64,000 nucleotides of DNA, taken from contig NC_060064.1 of assembly GCF_020283565.1 (NCBI RefSeq), forward strand, positions 27,486,337-27,550,336. The letters are read 5' to 3'. This DNA is from Trifolium pratense (taxonomy: Eukaryota > Streptophyta > Magnoliopsida > Fabales > Fabaceae). Numbering within the stretch: the first letter of the stretch is position 1; every line of letters starts with the position of its first letter. The position numbers and the translations under genes were made by a program. This document shows positions 33,429 through 43,724 of this stretch, in pieces. Under the pieces are notes generated by a model, which was not told where the DNA came from, ran no database searches, and worked only from the letters and a program-made list of their open reading frames with translations.

Positions 33429-33980
33429 GGGTCCGATTGGTTCGAGGTAGATGGAGAGGAAGGGAGGTGTTGTGGGTAATCTTGACAAATTTTTTTTTTT
33501 TTATTAAATCATTTTTATAAAAAAAACGTTTTATTTAACCAATCAAATCTCTCTAATAATTGAGATTTTTTGTTTTTATTTTTACTTTTTTTTTCAAGAA
33601 TAAAAAAGCGTCTCCTTTTTATGAAAAAAGATTTAATAAAAACAATTTTTTTTACAAGATTAGCCCCATCACCTTCCCTCCCCCCTCCCCTCCATCTACC
33701 TCGAACCAATCGGACCCGATTGGTTCGAGGTAGATGGAGGGGACGGGAGAGGAGATGAGGGAGATAATCTTGTAAAAAAAAAATGTTTTTTATTCTTGAA
33801 AAAAGGAAACAAAATTTAAAAACAAATTTTTTAAAAATGTTCCCTCACAATTTAAAATGTTCTATGAATTTAAAATATTCCTTTTGCCAATTTAGAACGT
33901 TTTTTTAACTAATCAAATCTCTCTAATAATTGAGATTTTTTTTTTTTTTAACCAATCAAATCTCTCTAATAATTTAGATT
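33429..33980. repeat. Foldback/MITE with long TIR plus an adjoining partial copy
   Basis: 33429..33717 has inverted termini GGGTCCGATTGGTTCGAGGT... and ...ACCTCGAACCAATCGGACCC, with an AT-rich core containing CCAATCAAATCTCTCTAATA. A second, partial copy starts directly at 33718 (GATTGGTTCGAGGTAGATGG) and carries two more CCAATCAAATCTCTCTAATA blocks (33910 and 33953). No clean target duplication is seen because the two copies abut. Confidence 0.7.
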
Positions 33981-34091
33981 TTGTAAAAGTTATTAGGATT
34001 AGTTTTTCATTTTTTAACAAAATTATTTTATAAAAACTCCATAACAAACACTAATAAAATGAGGATTTACGATGGTTGAAAAAATTAGTTG

Positions 34092-34657
34092 TTAGGGTTT
34101 GGTCTTCCTCGTTGCCATGATTGGCATATGTCCTTTGTTGTGCATGGTTTCATCGTCGCTGGTGAAACCCCAGCCAGCACCTTAACATATATTGTTTCGT
34201 GCAATCTTTAACGAACACATATGACATTCATCTTTCGCAGATTCCTTAACCTTGCATCAAAGCTTACACATGATGTGGCCTTGAAGGGTGTAAGAACAAT
34301 CTTCATGGACGATTGTTGATGAGCAAAACGGACAAACTGCTCATTGCATGCTCATTCGAAATTAAGCATTATATTGGAAGGAGCTTTGCTGGCACCATGT
34401 GGCTCTAAGGCGTGACGTGATTATATTGAATTTCAATTCACTAGTTTAAAAGACAAACACAACGCTTGATTTGTTGGTTCTTTGATGAGATTATTGGTGA
34501 AAGGGATGGTTATGCCTTATGTGTGGAGGTGGTGTATGAGCATCTTCTAGAACAGTGCACCAATTGTTTCTCAATTGGTCACTCTGTTGAAAAATGTCAC
34601 AAATTACACCAAAAGGAGATGACACATGGTGAAGACCGAGGCGAGAAAACAATTTAA
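34092..34657 (+). mobile_element. LINE (L1-type) ORF1 relic with CCHC zinc knuckle
   Basis: A frame at 34466-34657 encodes EIIGERDGYALCVEVVYEHL followed by C-TN-C-FSIG-H-SVEK-C, a CX2CX4HX4C knuckle. In plants the (F)YExLPxxCxxCxxIGHxxxxC context is typical of the DUF4283/zf-CCHC_4 ORF1 protein of L1-like LINEs. No reverse transcriptase is present. The upstream portion (34092-34460) seems non-coding through decay. It is a dead fragment. Confidence 0.6.
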
Positions 34658-34935
34658 GCAAACATGGTGGAGATGTCCCTTTGGACAAGTGTTATCATAT
34701 TGCCTGAAACCCTAAATCCAACGGTTGGGAGTGACCCTACTGATTTGTTTCAGCAAACCTCTAGGGCATATTCATACATTCGTTTGGCGTAAAACTACAA
34801 GTTTGGGAGACCTGATCCATAGTGATGTTGGGCCTTGGCCCAATATGGAATATGACACATTCATGTAAAAGTGTGTTGAATAATAAATTTAAGTGTGAAA
34901 GTCACTTTTGGATTCAAAAATCATAAATCCTAGCT

Positions 34936-36632
34936 TCACCAACTTTCAAGTTAGTGTCCTTTGCAAATTCCTTCCATCCACTTGAGTACATTTCATATCT
35001 TTCTACTCCACTGACTATCCTAATTAGTAATTAGGTACTTTGCTGGCCAAACTTTCCCATTTAATAGCCTAAGATGAATATCTCCCTGCTTATTGTCTAA
35101 ATCTAATAAGTGTCTTTTGCCAAACTCACTTGGTATATGCTGCCAAGCAACAAAAAATATACAAATGTTCATGATTATCATATAGTTAAAGATTAAGCAA
35201 AAGAGAATGTATATATATAGTATGTATATATATGCAAAAGTAGATTTTCATATTATTGATTAATATTGTATAATAAACATTCAATAGAAAGAGTAAAAAA
35301 ATGTTTGTAGTCCTTACAAAATACATCAAATCTAAGTTTAACCCGAACCAGCTCGTATAGACTAAACTTAGATGAGAGGTACGTATTTTATCGGGACAAA
35401 ATATATTAATTTAACTAAAAAATGAAAACTATTGGGTAAAAATTTGGTTATTGTTATTCTTGTTTTTCAAGGTATCATTTACAAACTATGTAACATCGAC
35501 ACTTTAGATTAAAACCGTTTCCGATGTCCGATAAGTGTCAGAATTTGATACTGACACGACACTAATACATGTGGTAATTTTCAAAAATATCATTTTTTAA
35601 AATGATTATCTATGTCAATGTGTGAGTATCAGCGTGGTATATATCCGGTGTTCGTGTTGCTTAATTTCCTAAAAGTAAAATCTTTCTTTGCATTGCAGCT
35701 TACCAGATTACAAGGACCATGCATGTATGATGGATTCATGACAACATGAAAGGATGGATTACAAGTTGTGTTTAAAATTTTATTTTCTACCTTCAACATC
35801 ATTGTGAGAATTCACTTCATTGTCAACATCTTGCAGGTATCCAGCCTCTCCAATCTTTCTCTAGTGAGTCTTCAACAATGCGATTTAATAGATCTTCAGA
35901 ATCTGATTCAATACCCAAATCAAAAGTTGGTGCTTCTATTTCCATTTTCAATTTCATTTTTGTGGGTTATTTTGAAGAAAATAAGACTAACAATAGCAAA
36001 AGCCAACATACTGAATTTATAAAACTCCACTCATATAGTTTAATAGCTTTCAATCAAAAAAGGAAAAGAAAAATAAGTTTAATAGCCAAGCCAACACATA
36101 GGCATCGAGTACTCCTTTTCTTGGTCTATGCAATGGAAATTGGGACTCATTATGATAATATTCTTTCAAGGCACCATTCATTAATTGTGAGTTTCGAGTA
36201 ATGTGAAAAACTGTACTCACATTTAATCAAGGGTATTTTTGGCATTTTATGCTTATATACGAGGAGAAAAGTCAAATTTACTTATATTTTGTAACAACTA
36301 TGTTTGCTTCATTAATTGGAGGTTTATTTCCTTTACCATTGTATTTGTAGTGTACCCTTTTAGCTTCAACTCTTTTCAATGGGTATTTTATCTCTAAGGC
36401 ATTTTTTTCAAAGATATGCACATTAAAATGGGAAGTTCTTTCATATTTGAAAAGCAAGATGACCATGAGCTAGAGAATGATACTTTGCAAATTCCTTCCA
36501 ACCCTTTTCAAACCATATTTTTCCATCATTTTTTACCAAATTTAATTTCCACTTTTTACCATTTGGAGTCTTTAGATATATAGCTTTTGGTAAACTTTTT
36601 CCATATTTCTTCACAAACTTTCTTGGGACATC
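34936..36632 (-). pseudogene. REM-type B3 gene copy D, pseudogene
   Basis: The exon 4 equivalent (34936-35144) is nearly identical to copy A exon 4 but has a 7-nt duplication (CTAATTAGTAATTAGG against CTAATTAGG, about 35025), shifts frame, and lacks the 3' end. Intron 3 (35145-35700) is a near copy of A's. Exon 3 is cut at about 35766. Unrelated sequence (35767-36275) follows. Exon 2 (about 36632 down to 36280) reads VPRKFVKKYGKSLPKAIYL... to SLAHGHL, then loses 2 nt relative to copy C (about 36462) and stops, with the original reading resuming one frame over (LFKYERTSHFNVHIFEKNAL). No exon 1 was found to the right. It has multiple independent lesions. Confidence 0.82.
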
Positions 36633-38496
36633 CTGTCAATTAATTTTATAAGATTAATAATATGCATGATAGAGTTCATAAAATTATTTTGCATTATTTT
36701 AGGTCACATCTATTAATTTTATAGAGTTGTCAAATCAGGCCGTCCAACTCGATATGACCTAACCAAAGGGTCAAATTGAGGTAACGGTGTTGGGTCAATC
36801 CATAGAGTCATCCCATTAGACAAGACCAAAATTATATTCAAACATTAAAAGGAGGATAGAATTTTAATAATGTGAATAACATAACTTATACCCAACAACA
36901 TCATAAGCTCAAACTATTAACTACCAAAATACATTAGTATTCACTATTTTAGCCTTATAGAACTCAAACAATGCAAGAAAAACTTAATTAAGAAAAAAAT
37001 ATATAATATAGTAGATTATTTCAACTATATTAATTATAAGATATAATCGGATACTAGTCACACATACCCTTAACGAAGAAGGGAGAGGAAAGTTATAGAT
37101 TCCTCTTTTAGCCTGGCGCCAATAATATCACTACTTCAATCTATGCATTTTTTTTTATATCAGAAAATTGTTTAAAAAAAATATAGCAACCGAAGAAATT
37201 ACTCGTTTGTGGACTATGTCGTTCTCTTTAATAAATAATTACTCGTTTGTGATGGTCAATAATATGTGCAGAGCCCTCATTTACAAAAGAGATATGCCAT
37301 ATGGAATGACAGCCGAGTTGTCGGAAATGCACGACATATGTGTCATGTGCGCTAGTATGTTTTTTTGGGTACAAATGTGCGCTAGTATGTAGTTATACTG
37401 TTTGTATACTTATACTTTTCTACTTTTTTTGAAAGGATTATACTTATTATATATATATTGTATACTATTTCACATATTTTGTATGAGAGTAGTACACTGT
37501 GTAAATTATAATGGTTCGTTTTCACTCATATTTCATAAATAAAAAAAGAAAAACCAATAATACTCCATCTGAGTTTAGTTCAATTAGTATGAACATCTTA
37601 TTATAGGAGTTGTAGTTTAAATTCCGAACACCCAACTTATTTACCGTGAAATTTCTAGTCACTAGAAAAAAAATTATAAATATAAATATAAAACACTCAT
37701 TAAAGAATATGAGTATAAATTGACTTAAAAGCATAAATAAAAAATAATTATCGAAAGTCATTATAAACTCACGGCATAAAGTGATGGAGTCGGAATTCAA
37801 ACCTCAGTCATAACTCATAATATCGATATCCTACCTAATAATTTGGACATATTTATCAGTTGAGATAAAACTTATGGACTAGAGACCAAAATTTTATTTA
37901 CGATATTATAATTAGTATTACAATATCCCCTATACTGTATATATCTAGACAAAGTATCACAAACCAAATTGGTCTTTGAATTAAATTAAATTCACGAGAT
38001 GAATCTTTTCAAAAAAAAAATTCACGAGATGAATGGTTACCCAAATTTTTTTTTAAGATATAGGGCTATATAATAATAGCGGTCGTGTGTTTTGACGACA
38101 ACTATATGTCATGCTGTTAAGTATTTTCCTTTACAAAATTGGGTATCTATTGGGGCACACCTCAAATAGTCACCTTAGAATATATAAACACTAATAAAGA
38201 GTATGTCATTTCCAATGTGAGACTTTTTCCCACTTTTTTCAATTCACATTTTAATATTTTCAAGTTCACAAATTCAACTTCCACACACACATTAAATGTA
38301 TTCATTTTCCAACAATGTCTTCTTCACCAATCCTCTTACATACTAACGTTGCCATATCTGCTCTCTTGGAAACATTTTCTATCTTCTTCACCAATGACAT
38401 CACATAGTAACGTTGCTATGTTGTTCTCTTGGAAACATTTTCTATTTGCTCTCCTTTAACAAATAAGAAAGAAATCAAACACAGAAGAAACTGTTG
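36633..38496. other. Intergenic between REM copy D and CLSY gene
   Basis: No gene is supported. SINE-like B-box sequences are seen at about 37570-37645 and, inverted, at 37775-37850 (GAGTCGGAATTCAAACCTCA), both decayed. The right-hand 350 bp, upstream of 38497, would contain the CLSY promoter and leader, with a tandem CTTGGAAACATTTTCTAT duplication at about 38365 and 38430. Confidence 0.45.
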
Positions 38497-41400
38497 ATGG
38501 ACGGTGTTCGTAGCAAGAATGTTCCATTGTTTGGATGTCTTTCTCTCCAACATAAGACGAAACGGGTCAGAGATTCGTTTGTTTATTTGGGTTCTGTTTC
38601 TTCTTGCAAAAAAATCAAACAAAATGAAGATGAAAGTGATCATCAACAATTTTCTGATAAGAAAATGTCTGAGGGTTGCTCAGATGATGTTAAAAATGAA
38701 AACTTTAGCAATGTAAAGTGTGGTTTCGAACGGGAAAACTCTGTTGATGAAGATGGAAGTGAGGAAAACTCTGAAGATGATTCTGGTGACAGTAGTGAAG
38801 AAAATGAAACCAGTGATGAAGATTTTGAAGTTGAGGAAAACTCTGAAGAAGATTCTGATGATAGTAGTGAAGAAAATGAGACTGGTGATGAAGATTTTGA
38901 AGTTGATGAGGTGAATGAAATTTCTGACAGTGATGAAAACTCTTCTTTATATGTTGGTTATTACAATGTAAACTATTACAAGAAAAAATGTGAAATTTCT
39001 ACCAAACCATTGGAGGAGGAAGAGATTGAGAAGTGTTCAATGAAGGGTTCTTCTTCAAAGGTTAATGAAGTTTCTCAGAAACAGGATAAGAAGAGTGTTG
39101 ATTCTTCTTCAAGGGCTTTTGTAGATGAAAATGAAAAGAATATTAAGGAGAAATCTAGTTTAAGACAACAACATAGTGTATTCATGGTTGAAGATATAGA
39201 CAAAGACAAAGACAATGGTAAAGCTAATGCTAATGACACTACGAGTCCTGGTGATTCAGGTGAAGCAGAATCACTCGCAGTGTCATTACAAAATGAAAAG
39301 TTAGCTAAACACAAAATTGTGGAGAACAAGGGAAGGGGTAAGAGAGGTGGAAATAGAATTAGTAATGGTAAGAAGAAGAAAATCATGGATGACAAAAGTG
39401 GTCAAAGCAAGTTAAAAAAGGAGCTGCACAAACTTCTTGAGGAATGGGAGTACTATTTGGGAACCAAAAACACTAAGCAGAATGGTGATTCAGTTGTGTT
39501 GGAGGTGAAGGATGATGATGGTGTTAACCGGCAAGATACGCGTCCACAAGATACTATTTGGAGTCTTGGTAAAAAAGTTGAAGAAGCAGCGCCAAAAATG
39601 GAGGAAGAAGAGTTGTGGGATGAAATGGATAGAGTGAGGAGAGAAGATGAAGTTGAATCCATGGTAATCCTCATTTGAAAAGTTTGCATTTAAATTTTAA
39701 TTTTTCTTGTGCACTGTTGTGAAGGACTAGTTCTTATATTTATATGCAGATTGGCAATATAGGGACCAATGTAGCTTCTAACAAAAACATGGAAGATACA
39801 TTTTCACTATGTAACCATGACACTCGTCTCGATGAGGAGATTGGAGTATATTGCAGGTTGTGTGATTTGGTTGTCACTGAGATCAGATATATCTCAGAGC
39901 CGGTGGTAAGCATGGTTTGATGTCGATTTACATAAAAACTAACATGCTTGATTAGGAACCGAAGAGTAAATTAGGAACTTATAACTGGGATCCATATAGT
40001 TTAAATAAGTTTATTATCTTCTGAACATGATATACTAGTAGTTATGTATTTTCGAGGTTTTTTCTTTTGGTTTTTCAGGTTATGTAAAAACTGATGAAGA
40101 AAACAGAAATTGATTGCTATATAGGATCCAAAGAATTAGCATAACTTTGTGTTTGTAGGAATCGCTGATATTTGCATCCTTATGAATCTGTGATAATAAT
40201 CATGTTATGACAATTATTATTTATATCTAAAAGAAGCTAACTTTCTTAATCTATGAAGCACTGACACATACATGAACGACCGACATTGACATTATGCTTG
40301 CTTATATTTGATCATGGCATCATGCTATTATGAATCACTAAATTTTGCATACTTTTGTTGTACATGACACAGGTGGATAGATATCCGAATGAAGGTTCAG
40401 GAAGAAGGGCGTCAATCGGTGGAGATGATGTTTCACTCTTTGATTGGTCTCACATCAATGTTTCTGATTATGACTCAAAGACTAATTTTTCTCACAATGA
40501 AGGCACTGTCTGGGACAAAATTCCTGATGTGAAGCAAACCTTATACCCTCACCAACAAGAAGGTTTTGAGTTCATCTGGAAAAACATGGCAGGAAGCATC
40601 GAGCTTCAAAATTTAAAGAATGCTGATCCTCGTAGCGAAGGTGGCTGCATTATTTCTCATGCTCCTGGAACCGGAAAGACAAGGCTGACCATAGTGTTTC
40701 TCAAGGCATATTTGAAAGTGTTTCCAAAATGCATGCCAATTATTGTCGCTCCTGCAAGTATACTACTAACATGGGAAGAGGAATTCAAAAAATGGGACAT
40801 TGGAGTTCCATTTCACAATTTAAGCAGTCGGGAGTTATCTGGTAAAGAGCATGCTGATGCGGTTAACACATTCAATATGTCTAATACACGGCATGGTATT
40901 GAAGAAACTCGAATGGCGAAACTGATATCATGGTTCAAAGAAACGAGCATTCTTGGAATCAGCTACGACTTGTATGGAATGAAATGCAAAGATACGAAAA
41001 AGAAAAAGCATGAAAGTGTGAAGGAGAGAAAAAGGAAATGTGATATGCAAAAAATTCTACTTAAAGCTCCTGGTTTGTTAGTTTTGGATGAAGGACACAC
41101 ACCAAGAAATCAAAGAAGTCATATTTGGAAGGTGCTATCGAAGATTCAAACGCAGAAACGAATCATCCTTTCTGGAACTCCATTCCAGAACAATTTCTGG
41201 GAGCTTTACACCACTTTGAGCTTAGTCAAGCCTTCTTTTCCTGACACGATACCGCCTGAGCTAAAAAGATTTTGCCATGAGCGGAGACGTAAATCATCTA
41301 AACAATGGAGTTGGGAACCTGTTTCGGCCAACACAACAAGAAACACTTCTGATGATAAGATTGAGAAGTTGAAATTGCTAATGGATCCCTTTGTGCATGT

Positions 41401-42268
41401 TCACAAAGGTGCGATCCTTGAAAATAAGCTTCCCGGGTTAAGGGACTGTTTGGTGACTTTGAAGGCCGGTAGTTTGCAGACTGAAATCCTGAAGATAATT
41501 AAACGTTCTCAGAACACAGTATTTAACTTTGAGCATAAGATTGCATTGACATCCGTCCATCCATCTCTTTTACTTGAATGTGATCTTTCAGAAGACGAAG
41601 AATCTGTACTCAACAAGGATCAGCTGGAAAAGATAAGACTGAACCCGTATGAAGGTGTGAAAACAAAATTTTTGTGCGAGTTAGTTCGGCTTTGTGATTC
41701 TCTTAACGAGAAAGTTCTTGTGTTCAGCCAATTCCACGCTCCTTTACAATTAATTAAAGACCAATTAAACTCGGCTTTTAACTGGTCTAACGGAGAAGTT
41801 CTGTTCATGTCTAGCAAAGATCCTCCAAAGGATAAGCAGTCCATAATCCATAGCTTCAATGATGAAAATAGCAAAGCGAAGATTCTACTTGCAGCTACAA
41901 AAGCTTGTTCCGAGGGAATTAGCTTAGTTGGAGCTTCAAGGGTTGTGCTTCTTGATGTTGTATGGAATCCTTCAGTCAAAAGACAGGCTATCAGCCGAGC
42001 GTATAGGATTGGACAGAAGAAGGTCGTATACATATACCAGCTTCTCGCTGAAGGGACTACCGAGGAAGAAAAATATGGTAAACAGGCCGAAAAGGATCGG
42101 TTATCTGAGCTCCTTTTTTCAGCTAAAACCGCCGATAATGATGGTGAGTCCAAGAATTATGCTGTGAAATTTGAAGATAGTGTTCTTGATAAGATGACTC
42201 GGCATGGAAAGCTCAGAGACATGTTTGTTGAGTGCGTGGTACTGAGGAAGGAGCGTGATTTGGTCTGA
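38497..42268 (+). CDS. CLSY: SNF2-type chromatin remodeller, CLASSY 3/4-like
   Basis: Three exons: 38497..39663, 39750..39905, 40373..42268; 3219 nt, 1072 residues, with both introns GT-AG and phase 0. The N-terminal 440 residues are low-complexity, with a Ser/Glu/Asp-rich block (about residues 75-150) and Lys-rich patches, as in CLASSY proteins. The small exon carries the conserved CNHDTRLDEEIGVYCRLCD motif. The helicase core has Walker A GTGKT at 540-544, DEGH (motif II) at 680-683, ILSGTPFQN (motif III), and RAYRIGQ (motif VI) near the C-terminus. CLSY proteins associate with SHH1 and recruit RNA polymerase IV to chosen loci for RNA-directed DNA methylation (family knowledge). The short N-terminal region and sequence favour the CLSY3/4 over the CLSY1/2 branch; this is inference. 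No disruption was seen. A spliced 3'UTR is possible (intron about 42308-42453). Confidence 0.9.
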
Positions 42269-43724
42269 GAGTTTAGGCCGCAGATCCAATGTCGTGCTAG
42301 CGAAGGTAAGAACATTTTTGGTGTATCAGATTAAATTAGGAGTTTTGTCTTTATAATTTGGTAATACTAATGATGAATCAAATGATATATCATATCTCTA
42401 TATTGTTTTATTCAGACCATGCTTCTAATGTAACTCTTTGTTTTGTTTTGCAGATTCTTCAACATTGCTAACTATTAAATGGAAGAAAACAGGTTTCATA
42501 AGTTAAAATATTAAAGGTCACACTGCTTTCATGCAATTTCTTTGCTACTAGGACATGCAACTTATATGTATCAGCATATAACATTATATATATTGGAATT
42601 CTTCTTTTGTATTTTTACATATTTTGTCAGTATCTTCAAGCTGAGAGGAGTGCTCCATATTTATACTTGAAATTATCCATTTTGGTTAAGAAAAGCTCAT
42701 ATTTTGAATTAAAACAGTTCTAGGCATAGGTCCACCATAAAAATTATCACAATTGATTCTACTAGCACCGGTTTGCATGAACGGATTGAAAAATTACAGA
42801 GTTTTTTCTATGAAGCTTTGAAAAATTACAGTCAGCCGTTGTGATTTTGTCAAAGCTAATAATAATCGGAGGGAGTATTTATCTTTCTTTCTAAACTTTT
42901 CTTCTATTTCAATAATATTTTTTAAAAATAATATTTTACTTATTAAAATAATAGTATAATTAAAATTAAAATATTATTGAAATATTATCATCTATACTAT
43001 ACTATACTATATATAATGAGGATATATGAGTTTTGGTGTGAACTTTTCATAATATCAATAATACCCTTGATTTTTTTTAGTAGCAATAAAAATCTTTTTA
43101 ATAATTAATTTATTTTCTCTATAAAAAAATAATTATTTTCTTTTAAAATAAATATTATTGAAATAGAATATCAGTTTAATGACGTAGATCATATTTTGGC
43201 CAAGTGTGCGGTGCCATGTCATTAATATATTTGACAATTCATCACAATTGACTCTGAAATTTAGTGAAGATCAAAACTCAAGAAAAATTAAAATAAATGG
43301 ATCAAAATATTGGTTTTTTAAAATAGAAGATCAAAACTTCAAAAAACTGAAAATAGGGAAACTAAAACTGCATTTAATAAAAAAAAATTGAATTCGCAGG
43401 ATTAAATTCAAATAGAAATAGTTTAATCGTTTTACATTGTTGTGCAAAAGATTCTTTACACTATCTACCTGTTTGGATTAAATTATTTTTGAGCTTATAC
43501 AAATAACTTATGCAATATAAATTAGATTTTATTATATTTTATAAATTCACCTAGTAAAAATTGTATTTTTATAAACTGTTTTATTATAAACTAAAAAAAC
43601 TGTTTTAATATAATATATAACTAAAAAAACTTTTTCAGGTAATGAAGTCACGCGCGTGTTGATAGCCCTGAAAAGAGTGTTGAACTGTGCGTGTGATCTT
43701 TAAACCGAAAGCTGAGCCTGAGCG
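42269..43724. other. Intergenic: CLSY 3'UTR and COX23 upstream
   Basis: The first ~260 bp is probably the CLSY 3'UTR (GGTAAGAACATT donor and TTTTGCAG acceptor at about 42306-42454). CGGAGGGAGTA at about 42869 is a single Stowaway-type terminus without its partner. The rest is AT-rich with no coding region. Confidence 0.4.

Noticed and set aside
38494..39689. Alternative frames across CLSY exon 1 (Met/Lys-rich plus frame at 38720, Ser/Leu-rich minus frames)
   Set aside because: They are shadows of the acidic Ser/Glu-rich repeats in the CLSY reading frame, with no independent signal.
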